Notes: a model not told the origin generated them from the letters alone. 64,000 nucleotides of DNA from Cyanoderma ruficeps (GCA_008694505.1 VZDJ01000174.1:4323408-4387407), one strand, 5' to 3'. Positions 11,578 to 24,077 are shown, numbered from the stretch's first letter. A program made the numbers and translations.

Positions 11578-12066
11578 TAAAAAAAGCTTTGTTTCAGCTG
11601 TGTTGCTGGGCAAGTTCTTGTGCTTGTGGGGACTCACAGCGAGACCCCACCAGGAGCCTGGGGCTCTCTTTGGTGGTTAAAAGCTGCTGAGAAGCTGAAA
11701 AGCAAAGGTTTTGCTGTGCAGCTGTTTGTGGGTCTTCTCTGGCCTCTGCCTCTCCAGCCTGGCTCTGTCCCCCCTGCTGGATCCTCATGACATAAAGCCT
11801 TCTTCTGGAATTCTGACGGGGGAATCGTGGCCCTGGGAGCCAGCGGGGATCTCTACCAGCTGTGCAGCCAAGGATGGCCTGTTTGCCACGCAGGAGAGGC
11901 CTGTCACCAGGCTTGTCCATATACAGTAATCTTGTCTGGCCCCTTGGGGAAGAGGAATGTCTCATCCCAGCTGCTCCGTGCAGCTGAAATCCCCCCCACA
12001 ATGGCACTGCCAGCCCGGGATTATTTTAGCCTGTTGTTGGCTCTGTGGGAACAGGGACTGGAGTTC

Positions 12067-12306
12067 TGTGCCTTAAACTGACAGAGGGCAGGGTTAGATT
12101 GGATTTTAGGAAGAAATTCCTCACTATAAGGCACTGGCACAGGTTGCCCAGAGAAGCTGTGGCTGCCCCTGGATCCCTGGCAGTGTCCAAGACCAGGTTG
12201 GATGGGGCTTGGAGCAGCCTGGGACAGTGGAAGGTGTCCCTGCCCATGGCAGGGGTTGGAATGAGGTGATCTCCAAGTTTCCTTCCAGCCCCAACCATTC
12301 CATGAC
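12067..12306 (+). mobile_element. CR1 retroposon, 3' fragment, + orientation
   Basis: It includes the CR1 signature GGCACTGGCACAGGTTGCCC, then GTGTCCAAGACCAGGTTGGA, then GGAAGGTGTCCCTGCCCATG, ending near CCAACCATTCCATGACT. Confidence 0.9.
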
Positions 12307-14784
12307 TCCACACTTTCTGAGGACACTGCTGCATCCTCCCCTGGGGGCAGCAAGGTTCGCATGAGCTGCCAGCCCGTGTTCTCTGCTCCAGTCACTCCAG
12401 AGCTGAGCCTGAGGAAGGATTGGGCTCCACGGGCTGAGTTCAGCTCCCATCACACCCTCCCTGAGCCCCCACATTGCTGTGGGGTTTGTCTTATTCTCGA
12501 GCTGCTGAGCTCAGATGCTCTCGGTGTGTGTAAATCCACGGAGTGTTTGTGTCCTGTGTTCCCCTGAGGGAGTGACTAATGGATTCTCTTTCCTGCATTT
12601 GAGCTTTCTGCTCATGCAACCTTCCCACGAGCTCCTGGTACTCGTCTCTTTTGGTGTCGCCTGTGCAGACCCTTTAGAAGTTGTGTTTGTTCCTAAACGT
12701 GTGGTTTTTCTAGGAGTTTTTCCTCTTGCTGTGTTGAATCCCTGAATCGCTTTGCTGTGAACATTTTTTTTATGAAGACTGAGAGGTTTTTTTGTAGGGG
12801 AACTTTCTGCTGCCTCCCTGTCCTGCTCTCCTCCAGCCCCTGGCATGGGGAACATCCCTGAACTCATCCAAAAGCAGCTGGTAGTGCAAGGTGAGCCAGC
12901 AGTGGGACTGCAGGTGTCAACCCTTGTCACTGACAGGTGGAAAAAAAGGCAGAGGAACTATTGAAGAGGAGGGTTGTGGTCCCAAAATCCCTGGAGACAC
13001 AAGCCTTGTGGCCAAGAGCAGTTTATGGGATGAAGTTCTTCTTATTCTTTGTTCTTTATTTATTTATTACTTACTTTTCCTATTTTCCCATCTCTTTCCT
13101 GGATTATCCTGAGGTTGGTCCCCTGCACTGGGGTCCCACTGTAGCAAATGGGTCTCTGACCAGGGATGGGACCAGTTTTGGCATTCTCATCCCCTAAGTT
13201 TGCTTTTGAAATATCTCACAACATCTAAACCACTTTTGTCTAGAGGCACGGGGGAGCCTCTGAGCCTTTGACCAGTAGGACCAAAACGATGGTCGTGTCA
13301 TCAAAACCTCTGTCTTATTTCTCATTCCATTTGGGAATTTCCCCAAGTACTGAGCAGTTCTGGACTTGTCTTCAGCATTTTACTGATGTGTGAGCACAAA
13401 CTGATAGAGCACAATGTAGAGATGGAGTTCCAAGCCTGCCTAGCGCTATGGAAGGGTTGGAACTCGCCAGAACCTGTGTCAGAAATTCCTATAAAAGCTT
13501 TTTCTACCCTGAAGTAGATCAAATGCCACTGATTGTGTCCTGCTTTTCCACTCAAGCTCAGCATCCTCGTTGCCCCGAATAAGCAATATTTCACTGATTA
13601 AGGCATCTAAACAATTGTGGTCCTCAGGGAGACCACGTTTCTGTCCTCTGGTGGCCACGTGAGCCACAGCTGAGGCCATTTGGTGCCATAGCCACACGCT
13701 CACACAGCTCAGTGTGTGGATTCCTTCCCAGCTTTGCCCAAATCCTCAACTTCCCAGAGAATGTACGCGGTCGGAATAGCCGCGGAAGCCTTTTAATGTG
13801 TCTAATCTAATCTTATCTAATTTCTAACTTAATTTTAGATTGGTGATCAGCGTATTCCACCTCAAATTCCTGTTCAGTAGTATAATAGCTTCCTTTTGTA
13901 GATGGAATTTGCACATGGGGGCTGAGCAGAGCCCAGGGATGGTGCTGCAGGGGACGGTCCCTTCTCCACGATGGCTCCTGAGCCATTGGCAGTGGGACAT
14001 GACCAGGAGCAAGGGCACTTTGCATCACTGCTTTGATGAGGGGGAAAAAGCACCATTTATCCTTTTCTTAAACTTCTTTTTTTCTACTTCTTTTTTTTTT
14101 TTTAATAACGAATTAATGCTAAAGATTAAACTATGCACAAGATCTTAAATACGTGGAAGTTTTAGGAATGAGTATGGCTGTGCTGCTAAGGACCATAAAG
14201 AATTGATAATCCTGATCCTGGATACTGAGAGACTAAAAATGTCGTTGTTGTGACTATGGAAGATTGACTTAAATTCTCAGAAATTCAGTCTCTCTGGAGA
14301 GTAATTCCCAGAAGCCAGGGAAGAAATTGTTCCCCCAAACAGAATTAATGAAAAGCTTTGAAAATGCAACGTGGATGTAACCTCAGACCCACGATTGTCA
14401 CTTCCCTCGTTCAAGGAGTGTTCTGGAGAGCCGGGCAGGGGACAGGGTGTGACAGCCATCGTGGGGGCTCAGTGGGACAGGGAATTACCCCTCAGCACAG
14501 GGATTTCAATGTACCTGGTGTCCTGGCATTAGACGTTTCTGTTGCCCTACACAGAATTGCTGCTTTTCTCTGTTGGATGCCATTTTGGTCTCTGGGAGTT
14601 GCTCGAGCTTAACGAGCACTTAACAGCTTTTAATCTATTTGTAGAAGTGCTGCTAATGTTCTTCGATTATCTGAATTCCACACTGTGGTATAATAATCTG
14701 TTTTATATTATTTTATTCATGCTTTTGGGTTTGGTTTTTTTTTTTAAATGTAAACTGTTCCTCTTATTGTTGTTGAGAAAGAAA

Positions 14785-14790
14785 AATTAA
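14785..14790 (+). other. ATTAAA, possible distal poly(A) signal
   Basis: It ends an AT-rich, UTR-like tract (about 13.8-14.8 kb). If used, SGSM1 would have a 3' UTR of about 5.8 kb containing the CR1 copy at 12.1 kb. There is no other support. Confidence 0.3.
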
Positions 14791-17097
14791 AGCTCTATTC
14801 TCTATGGTTAATGTATTTTCAAATCAATCAGATCCTGGTGGTTCTTTCTGGCTGCGTGGTCCCTGGGGAAGCAGAGAGTGGGGATACCCTGAGCTGGGAG
14901 TGCCCAAAACGCTCTGTATTTCCACACTGCTCCCAGATTCCAGAGCCCCCTGTTGCTCATGGTGAGTGTCCCCTGTGCTGGGTGCCCTGCTGTCACCTGG
15001 GCTCCTTTTTGCACCCCCCCTTGCCCTCATGGTCCTCGATTTCCCCCATCCCCATCCCTTTACCTGCTCAATCCAGCTTTGCTGACCCTGTCTCTCTGGG
15101 CAGATGTGTGGCAGGGCCACCTCCTTGGCTCTGCTGGCACTGTCACCTCTGTCCTTTCTCTTGCTGTACCCCCCTCCTGTAATGTGGAGGATTTAAACTG
15201 ATGGTCAAACAGAGCAGCTGAAGAGGAGGGAAAGCACTGAGGAAGGGCTGGGCCAAGTCCTCGGTGCTGCATGGACTGAACTGCCCCAGACAGAGCAGGT
15301 GGGGAGGTGACAGAGGGCCCTGGCATGGTGGCAGCCCAGAGCTGGGACATGTGGTGATGGTTTATCGCTGTGTGTGATCCTGTGCTGCCAGGTGAGCTGT
15401 GCAGGAGGTGAGGGAGTGCATTCTGCTGCTCAAAATGACCTTGGACTGCATCTGGTTCGCTCGCCTCCGTATTTCCTGGATGGGTCTCCAGACCTTTAAA
15501 CTGCCAGCGATGGGATGGGCTGCGGTGCCTTTCATGCAGGGAGAAGGAGGGGCAAGTTTTTTTGGTCAAAAACGTGAGGAGGACAAGCTGCCTGTGGTCC
15601 CTGCTCCTGCTCAGGGCTGGCACTTGTCACCCCTCTGGACTCCCCAAACCCTTGTGTGCCTGTGGGTCTTCCAGCTGTTCCACGGGGGAATGCCATGTGT
15701 GGGAAGAGGGAAAGGGTGCCCCCAGCCTCCTTTCTGTGGTGTCAGTTCCTGCACTGCTGTTGGAGGCAGGAGGGGGGTCCGCATCACCCCAATGTCGTGT
15801 TTTAAGCAGCGCAGAATTTAACTGCATTTCTAAAAATGGGAATGCGAGGAAGGCTGGATGCTCGCTCCAGATTCCTGCCTCTACCTACTTATGAGAAGAG
15901 GCTTAATTAAATAAATCCTGGTATTTAATTAATCCTTAATATGTTTGCTTCTTGAGGCATGTTTGCTCTAATGGCCCAGCCCCAGTTTCCAGTGCAGGCT
16001 GAGGTTTGCAGGGAACTCACAGCTCAGAACTTCAAAAGCTGATGAAGACACTCCCCAAACACGCAGAGTTTGCAAAATGTCAGGGTGGGATTCAACCAGC
16101 CCTTGCAAATGTGTTAATTACCTGATATTAATTGGCAACTTAACCACCAGAGGCCACATTCCCAAGGTGCCAGAGCAGGAATGCTCTCTGTTCTGATGCG
16201 GAGGGGCTGGCAAAAATCCTGCCGTTTGGATGGAGGAAAGTAAATGATCCTAAAAGTGAATTTCATTAATTTTTAACTTGGGATAGTTTCTCACAAAAGC
16301 AGCTATCCTGAGGTTGTGCTTTGAAGTGCTGATGGAAATTTCCATCAGTTGCCACCTCCATGCAGTGCAGGAGACAGCAGCTGGTGGAGCAGCTCGGGAG
16401 AGGCAGCAGCTCTTTCCTGGGCAGGAAGAGCAACCATTCCAACCCCATGTCAACCAAAGCTCCTCAGGAGATGCTCACCATCAACTGGGGTTGGATTATG
16501 AAAGCTCCTCCGAGGGGTGGTGGCAGCCCCAGGACTTTCCATGCTCTGTTTTGATCCTCTGCTCCATGAGGCCAATCCTTTGGCTCCCGGGTGGCCACGG
16601 AAGATGAACCAGTTTGGCTGTGGCACAGGGCTGGGTGTGATGGGGGGCACTGGGGGCTGTGCTGGTGAGCCCAGCTGTGAGTGCTCATCCTCACACACCC
16701 TCCTGCCAGGCTGGGGCACGTGGCACTGGAGCTGGGAAGGACCCAGAGTATTTATAGCCCTCGTTAACATGCATGAATGGACACGCTGAGTCCTGGCACA
16801 AACATCTGCCCCAGTGGGCCCTGTCCTGGCAACACCCTGTGCTGCCTTAAGGTGCTCCAGCACCTGCTTCAGAGAGGCCTTTTCCAAAGGAAAACGAAGC
16901 TGAAAATTCAAAAAAATTCACAGCTGTAGCAATCCCTGGGCAAATCCTGGAGAGAGACACAGTTTGTACGGGCACCACCACCTGACTGATGCAGGGTAAG
17001 GGGCTGACAGCCTTGGGTCCCTACCCAGCCCAGCAGCACTGGGGGCTGGAGGACTGTACAACAGGGATTTTTTTGGGATTGGGAGTCTCAGGGCAAC

Positions 17098-17340
17098 ACA
17101 GAGTGGTTTGGGATGGAAGGGACCTTAAAGCTCATCTCATTCACAGGGACACCTTCCACTAGCCCAGGTTGCTCCAAGCTCCATCCCGCATGGCCTTGGA
17201 CACTTCCAGGGATCCAGGGGCAGCCAGAGCTTCTCTGGGCACCCTGTGCCCGAGCCTCAGCACCCTCACAGGGAAGGATTTCTTTCTAAACTCCAATCTA
17301 AACCTCCCCTTTGTCAGTTCAAGTTCTCCTTTTGCTTGCT
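17098..17340 (-). mobile_element. CR1 retroposon, 3' fragment, - orientation
   Basis: It reads GGAAGGGACCTTAAAGCTCA, GACACCTTCCACTAGCCCAG, GGTTGCTCCAAGCTCCATCC and GGCCTTGGACACTTCCAGGG, the reverse of the CR1 3' region. Confidence 0.9.
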
Positions 17341-19861
17341 TTGAGTGCAATGACTGAGGTGGAGCAATCCACGCTCTGGCATTTCCAATGAGCTGTGGAT
17401 ATACCTCACAGCCATGAAAATCCAGCTCAGATCCACGAGACAACAGCACAGGGATGTGTTAAGCCAGTCCTTAAGCACAAGGAAGTATGGTGCTCTTTCC
17501 TGGAGCATTTGTCAGGAAGTGAAAGCATTTCTGCAGGGCTTTGGCAGCCGTGTTGGAATGACATGTGGGTGCTCAGGAGTTATCGGAGAGCTCCGTGATA
17601 GTGCAGCACCAGATTATCTGTGCTGGTTCAGTGGGTTTTCTGAGTAGTTTCCAGGAGTTCAGAGAGGCTGTTGGGGAGGAAGATGCTGCCGTCACTGCGC
17701 ACACCTCGGGGTTCAGTCTCTGTTTTAGTGACTGACCTGGCCCTTGGGTGGATGAGTTTGAGCTTTTTTTAGTTCAGCAAATGGAACACAGATCCTCGGC
17801 TTTATCGCCGTGACTAAGGACGTGTTGTTGTTGGCTGAGTTACAGGAGTGCACTGAAATCTGAGTCACTCCTCTGCTTGGGAAAACAAAAGCAGACTCCC
17901 AGGAAATGTGCATCCCTTTGTTCTCCCCACGGCCCCTCAAGTCTGGCCATGTGCTGTTGGCTGATAGCACCAGGGATCAGGATGGGGCCACGTCCTCACC
18001 CAAACCAGTGCAGGCAAAACCACCAGGGATTATGTAACTGGCAACAATCCCACACCCACTGGTTCTTCCCTCTGTTGCACTGAAACCTCCGTGACGGTGC
18101 AATCTAACAACTCCTTCCTACTGGGGAGAGCATTATACAGACAAATTTGACGCTCAATTGTCCTTGTTTTTTAGTCAAGGATTTCTTGGCTATGGCTGCT
18201 TTCAGCAGCTGAGGTTTGACAGTCTCTGTCTTCCCAAAACCTCTCCTTTCTGGAGGAAGAAATATTGTGTGGACAGCACAGTGTAACCCCACAGGCCCCA
18301 CGCCCCCTTGGAGGGCTGATGCCCTTTCCAGGGCCTGGCAGAGCTCAGCCTTCACAAGGACATTGGACTGTGTGTTTAATGACTATTCTCTTTAAAACAG
18401 GACTCTGCCTCCTGCCTTCCTTCTCCCAGCCCTGTTCCAGAGTCAAACTTGAGGATGGGAGAGGCAGCAACGGGGCCCCATGGCCAGAGGGGTTTCCTTG
18501 GGAAGGCAGTGCCAGGGCTGTGCCCTCCCCGTGCTCTGAGCCAGGCACATGCTCTCTGTGCAGCTCTGCACCGATTTCCATGGTGGATGAGCAAGAAGAG
18601 GTGGGAAAGGAGCTTTTAAGGACAGCTGCCGTGGTGGTGATGGGGAGTGGGAGGATTTCCTGCTTTCCTTTACGCAGATTGTATGCAGTGGGCAGTGGAG
18701 CACCTTCCTGCAGTGCTCAGTGCCTGAGGTGTGTGGGGAGCTCCTGCCTCTTTCCTCCTGGGGCTCATCCTGAGCTGTCACCCATAGTTCTGGCTTTTGT
18801 GGGTGCAGTTCCCTGGTGGAAGGTTGCAAGGCAGGAGACTGAAGTGCTTCCCTGCTGAGGGCCGGGGCACTTCAATGCCACGTGGGCCTGGGAAAGGTAG
18901 CAGGGGAATTCTGGAAGATCAGTGTTCCCCTGACCCAGACGGGCTGTTTTTGCATACACCTCCACCTCTTCACATAACAGGAGCAACTGGCTCAGCAGGA
19001 AGAGATGGAGACAGTTCCTGGCTGGAACAAAGGAGGGGATTTAGCCGAAGTCAGACGGGAGTGAGACAGAGCAGGAGCTGGGGGGGTCTGCCTGGGCCCC
19101 CCCTGGTGTTTGTCCTTGCCCTCAGATGTACAGGTGTGTCATGGGCAGTGCCCATATACCGTTTGCAATTAACCCATTTCTCCACTGCAGGGCACTGACA
19201 GACTGTGTGAGAGGAGCTAAATCACCGGAGCAGCCCCGCTGGTGCAGGGAACAGTCGCTGGTGTTCCCTGGTTTATGCCATTCTTAGCTCAGCTCTGAAG
19301 AGATCACAGGCTGGAAGTTAATTGTATGGTGGAGAGGAGAAACAGTGGCATTACTCATCTGAGGAGTGGAACCTTTTGTTTGAAAACTGTGTCTGAAGAA
19401 TGGAAACTTCATAGATAAAGGGACCTGTCATTCTTTTCCGAGCGCATGCACTCCTTCAGTGTATATTGCTGCTTGTCATCCCTCTGATGGCTCCAGTGAA
19501 GTCATAAAACAGAGGGTCAAAGCTCAGATGTCTGCAAGGTGGGTCTGGCAGTGTCTGTTCACTATTGCCATCCACACCACGGGGTGGAATTACAGCCCTA
19601 ATTCATATACATGGGGTGAGAGGCCAGGGCTCTGCATTTGACTCTGCCCCTACCGGGGTCACCTCTGCCCTGCTGAGGGCTGACAAACGCCGAGGGAGAA
19701 AGATTCACACAGGGTCTCAGGTGGGGATAGAGCACAGGGGAAGAGCCTTTCCAGCAGCCAGGGCTGTGCCACATGCCAGGTCCTGTCCTTGCCCTCTGCT
19801 CACTGCAGGACACACACTGTGGTGTTGGAGCATGGCCAGGGAAGGGAACAGAGCTGGGTAA

Positions 19862-20260
19862 GGGTCTGGAGCAGTAGGAGTGGCTGAGGGAGCTGGGAAA
19901 GGGGCTCAGCCTGGAGAAGAGGAGGCTCAGGGGGGACCTTCTGGCTCTGCACAACTCCCTGACAGGAGGGTGCAGCCAGGTGGGAGTCAGGCTCTGCTCC
20001 CAGGGAACAAGGGACAAAACCAGAGGGAATGGCTTCAGGCTGTGCCAGGGGAGGTTTAGGTTGGATATTGTGGAAATCTCTTCATAGAAAGGATTGTCAG
20101 GCATTGGAACAGACTGCCCAGGGAACTGGTGGAGTTCCATCCCTGAAGGGATTTAACGGATGTGTCAATGTGGAGCCTGGGGACATGGGTGGCCTGGGCA
20201 GTGCTTGACTCGATGGTTCTAGAGGGCTTTTCCAGCACAAATAATTCTAGGATTCTAAGG
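19862..20260 (+). mobile_element. CR1 retroposon, longer 3' fragment, + orientation
   Basis: About 400 bp, with GGGGCTCAGCCTGGAGAAGA, CTCTGCACAACTCCCTGACA, GGAGGGTGCAGCCAGGTGGG, TTAGGTTGGATATTGTG and an ending near GATTCTA. It extends further 5' than most copies in the window. Confidence 0.9.
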
Positions 20261-22390
20261 GAGCAGCAGTAGTGGGGGGTCAGTGGGGTGGCAGTGGGGT
20301 GCCAGGGCTGGGGTGCAAGGGCTGGCTGTGATGGCCTGGAGGTTCCCATCTCCCATCTCCCCAGTTCCCACTGCTGGTCCCACAGTTCCCTGCTCTGTGC
20401 TGGCCCCACACTACAGCCATTCCCTTTCCCACAGGTTTGGGCAAGAAGGGCTGGGAGAAGGTGAGGATCTGGCCCCTGTAACCCCACACAGGTGGGTCCC
20501 AGGCCTGCTCCATGCCTGGCACTGCCCTGCAGCACTGCCATCCCTCCAGATCAGCTCCTGCCCTGGGCCTGCTGCGGCTTGAACCAGCCTGAGTTTCTGT
20601 GACCACTTTGGAGCTCCCAGGTCTCATCTCCTGGGGCATTTGCAAAGGCACCCGGCTGAGGCTCCTCCTTGCACAGTGGGAAACAAGGCTGCAGCTCCTT
20701 GGGAACACTGCTCTGCTCTCTTGAAGTGTCCATTTGAATGCAGCTCCCAGGGCTATGGAGCCTCCTGGCGTGCCCAGCTCTCCGGCTCCGTCACTGTGAA
20801 GGTGTTTTTGTGGAGGGAGCTGCCATTAAGCGGCTCCTGAATAACTGATCAGGCTCTTTCCTCGTTCCCTGTGACTTGCTGAGAGCCCTGTGTGCTGGAG
20901 CAGGGGTTCCCAGCCATGGGTGGGACAAGAACTGCTTCAAAGAGGTGTAAGAGGCAGGAACACCCTCCTTGCAGAGGCACTGATCCAAGCCATGGATCGC
21001 CCTCATCCACGCCGGAGCTGCAGGGAGGGTGCTGGCAGGGAAAGGTGGCTGAGGAGATGGATTATGGCTTGGCTTCTGGAAAAGGGAAAAGGCAAATGAG
21101 TCATGGAATTGGGATCCCTTTGTGTGGTGAAGATAAAAGGGTTGCTAAGGTGGGGAAAACACCTATATTATCCTGATTTGGGAGCAAGGGGGGAAGCTGT
21201 GGGAAAGCGATCTTAATTTAAATGGGATGTGGGTGGGAACAGAGGAGGCGAGGCAAGCTCCATATTCCTGCTGTTGTTACAGGGCTGGATGTCTTTGTTG
21301 CTGAAACTTTTCCTCTTGCTCCCATCCATTCCCCTGCTGGGAGGCAGTTACAGTGACTCTGTATGGCTCCCTTGGAATGGATCACGGAGAGATCCAGCGG
21401 CTCCACTGGCTCAGGACCCCTGTGCCTGCAACAGAAGGAGATTTGGGCTGGTTAAAGGCAGATGAGTGAGTTCCCCATGGAGGGCAGGGACACAGGACTT
21501 TCCTGTGCTGCCTGGTCTTCCCTTGTCCTGCCAAGAGCTGGGATGAGGACATGGAGATGCATTTTCCTTGTGCCATGGCATCACCCTGGCCCGTGGCCAG
21601 CCCATCATCCACACTCTCCTTCCTCCTGCTGTGAGTCATGGCCTCTTCTCAAGGCTGACTTTGGCCTCCTCAGCAGGGAACCACACCTTTGGTAATGACA
21701 AAAAGCAGCACTTGGAGCTTTGAACTGTAACAGCTGTGGCATGGAGAGGATGCCAGTGGGCAGATCCCATGACTCTGGTGCCATTCCTGAGGAGGGGACT
21801 GAGGAGGAACACTCCCTGGTCTGAAGGGCAATGTTCCCTTTCTGATTCTCTCTGCCCTGAGACAGTGTTCCCTGGACTGGGCTGCCCTGAGGGTGACAGA
21901 AGGACAGTGGTGGCCAAGGGGCTGCCACTGGTGGCTACAAAATTTGATTTTTTACCTGGTGTGCAACAAGCCAATAATGACACACTTGATAGAGACACTG
22001 ATTATTTATTTCAGGGTTGTGCAGCCTGGGTGCTCAGTGTATTCCACAAATCCAGCCCACCCCACTGGACTTTGGTGCTATTATTTATACACAGAAAGTT
22101 TGAGTAAGTAACTTTCCAAGCACTGTCCTTTATTAGGATTTATCAGTAATTTCCATACAAGTTGCTTCTCCACATGCCCAGGGGAAGGGTCTTTACCTGG
22201 GCAGGGTTTTTCTAACCTGTGTGTGATTTTTATTATTATAACAAACACAGTTCAGCTATAGATTTCACCGGCTTTGAAAGTTACCAATGTTTACACAAAC
22301 AGACATCAATATCTTAATTCAGGTCCTTAAAGCTTCTTAGTCTCAGGCTGTCCTTGACTAAGGGATGCAGCTGTTGCTGTTGCACTGGTT

Positions 22391-22870
22391 AGAATCATGG
22401 AATCCCAGAGCAGCTGTGGTGGGAAGGGCTCTCTGGAGATGATCCAGCCCAACCCCTCGGCCAAGGCAGGGTCACCTGGAGCAGGTGGCACGGGATTGCA
22501 TCCAGGTGGGTTTGGAATGTGTCCAGAAAGGGAGACTCCACATCCTCCCTGGGCAGCTGTCCCAGTGCTCGGCCACCCTCCATGGAAAGAGCTTCTTCCT
22601 CATCTTGGGGTGGAACTTGTGTTTAGTGCTCCTTGTCACCAGGCACCACTGAACAGAGCCTGGCACCATCCTCTCGGCACACGATTTGAGATGTTTGTAT
22701 GGACTGATGAGATTCCTTCCAGCCTTCCCTTCTCCAGACTGACCAGGCCCATCTCCCACAGTCCCTCATCACAGAGATGCTCCAGATCCCTCATTATCCT
22801 TGTGGCTTCTGCTGGGCCCTGTCCCTTTTTTATTTGCTCCTTGTCCAGAACTGGACACAATCAGATAACC
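22391..22870 (-). mobile_element. CR1 retroposon, 3' fragment, - orientation
   Basis: It begins AGAATCATGGAATCCCAGAG and parallels the copy at 5388-5905 for its whole length, so both are of one subfamily. It ends immediately upstream of the KIAA1671 CpG island. Confidence 0.9.
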
Positions 22871-22934
22871 TTGACACATCTCACATTTTCCAACACTACC
22901 CACATTCCACCGCCGTCCCACGGGACGAGCCGGG

Positions 22935-22951
22935 CCGGGATTCGAACCCGG
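22935..22951 (-). promoter_or_regulatory. tRNA T-arm / pol III B-box sequence
   Basis: On the - strand CCGGGTTCGAATCCCGG forms a perfect 5-bp stem with the canonical 7-nt TTCGAAT loop and contains the B-box GGTTCGAATCC. No matching acceptor stem, D-arm or A-box is found in the 75 bp around it, so it is not a tRNA gene. Confidence 0.5.
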
Positions 22952-23037
22952 GTCCCTCACGGAGCAGGTGGAGCGGGGCGGAGCCAATCGCGGCCGCGCT
23001 GCGCGGGGGAAGCCCTGCCCACGGGCCGCACCGCGCG

Positions 23038-23051
23038 GTCACCATGGCAAC
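23038..23051 (+). promoter_or_regulatory. KIAA1671: RFX X-box
   Basis: GTCACCATGGCAAC matches GTHRCCNNRGYAAC at every position. It overlaps an ATG in good Kozak context, which opens a frame to the donor at 23355. Confidence 0.5.
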
Positions 23052-23149
23052 AGCGGCGCTTCCCGCGGGGCCCCGCGGCCGCCGGGGCGAAGGGGCCGGA
23101 CCGGCACCGGGGCGGGACATTCCCGCCTCCCGCCGCCCTCCCGCCGCCC

Positions 23150-23355
23150 TCCCGCCGCCTTCCCGCAGCCCCTCGCTCCGGGGAAGCGCCGAGGGACGGC
23201 CCCCTGCCCGCCCCGCCTCCGGCCGTGCCCGGCCGCCGCTCGCCGCCGCCTCGGGGGAAAGGCCGCTGCGCGCCCAACTTCACTTCAAGCAACTTCCCCG
23301 GTGCGGCGGAGCCGGCGCCCGGTTTTGCGGAGGGAGCGGCCGGTGGTTTGGCTGG
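23150..23355 (+). other. KIAA1671: KIAA1671 noncoding first exon (5' UTR), start approximate
   Basis: The end is set by the strong donor GG|GTGAGTGC at 23356 inside the CpG island. The transcription start is not visible; 23150 is a placeholder. No ATG frame through this donor joins the KIAA1671 frame: both possible downstream exons give an early stop. Confidence 0.55.
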
Positions 23356-24077
23356 GTGAGTGCTGCTGGCGGGGCCACGGTGAGGGGCGAGGCGGCGGTG
23401 GGACAAAGGCGGTCAGTGCTCGCTCGCCCTTAGGGCCGGCACGGGAACACCTTCCCCGCTTCCCCGGGGGCGCTTCGCCCTCCTCGCCGGCTCCGGGGGA
23501 ACCGGGGACGGGAGTCCTGTGCCGCGGGGTGCGCTCGCTGCTCCCGCATGGCCCCTCGCCCTGCTGCCGGACCTCCTCGCCGCTTCTTTCTCGCTGCGTC
23601 AGAGCCAAGGGCTCGTGTCCTCGTGTGTTGAGAAGAGGGGAAAAGCCCCCCTCCAAAAAAACCCCGTTCTGTGCTTCTAATTCAGCTGCTGGAGGTGCGG
23701 AGGGGTCGTAGGTGGTTTTTGGTGGATGGTGTTGTTGGCTGGTGGTTTTGAGGATTAGAGCGTAATTTTGTAATCCGCGAGGGCTGCAATTATCTGTTCC
23801 TCGGTGGATTAGGGATGATAATGTGCTTGGAGGTCTTAAATGGACAAATAAAGATGCTCCCCCTTTCTCCCCCTGGTTTACAGCCGGGCGATGGCTCCTT
23901 GGGCAGAGCAGGAGGGATTCAGGCATTCCCAAGAGTGGTATGTGACTCCTTAATGCCTTGGATTTCAGGAAATGTATTATTTGCTCGTTACAATTACTTT
24001 GAAGTACCAATTTAAAGTCATCATGCTGCTTCTTTTTAATTGAAGATGCACATAGCTTTGTTGGCATCGTGTGTACG

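Larger units (their letters stand above)
14815..22390. other. Intergenic region between SGSM1 and KIAA1671
   Basis: About 7.5 kb. Apart from CR1 copies at about 17.1 and 19.9 kb I find no exon chain, RNA gene or conserved protein on either strand. Open frames are GC-driven, low in informative residues and not bounded by matching splice sites. LHFPL7/TMEM211, which lies here in mammals, is not recognisable. Confidence 0.6.
22920..23720 (+). promoter_or_regulatory. KIAA1671: CpG island, main KIAA1671 promoter
   Basis: About 800 bp of very CpG-dense DNA in otherwise CpG-poor surroundings. It includes a CCAAT box (22984-22988), many GC boxes and an RFX-type X-box (23038-23051). A GTGAGT donor lies at 23356. 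No gene starts between here and the KIAA1671 coding exons on the same strand, so this is the likely main promoter. It could be bidirectional; no minus-strand gene is recognised. Confidence 0.75.

Noticed and set aside
22930..23010. tRNA gene on the - strand
   Set aside because: Only the T-arm is present; no acceptor stem, D-arm, anticodon arm or A-box.
22397..23359. 320-codon + strand open frame
   Set aside because: It runs from the CR1 copy into the CpG island; GC-rich frames lack stops, and the residues are low-complexity Pro/Arg/Ala.
23285..24067. 260-codon - strand open frame
   Set aside because: It lies over the CpG island, with compositionally biased residues and no recognisable family or splice partners.
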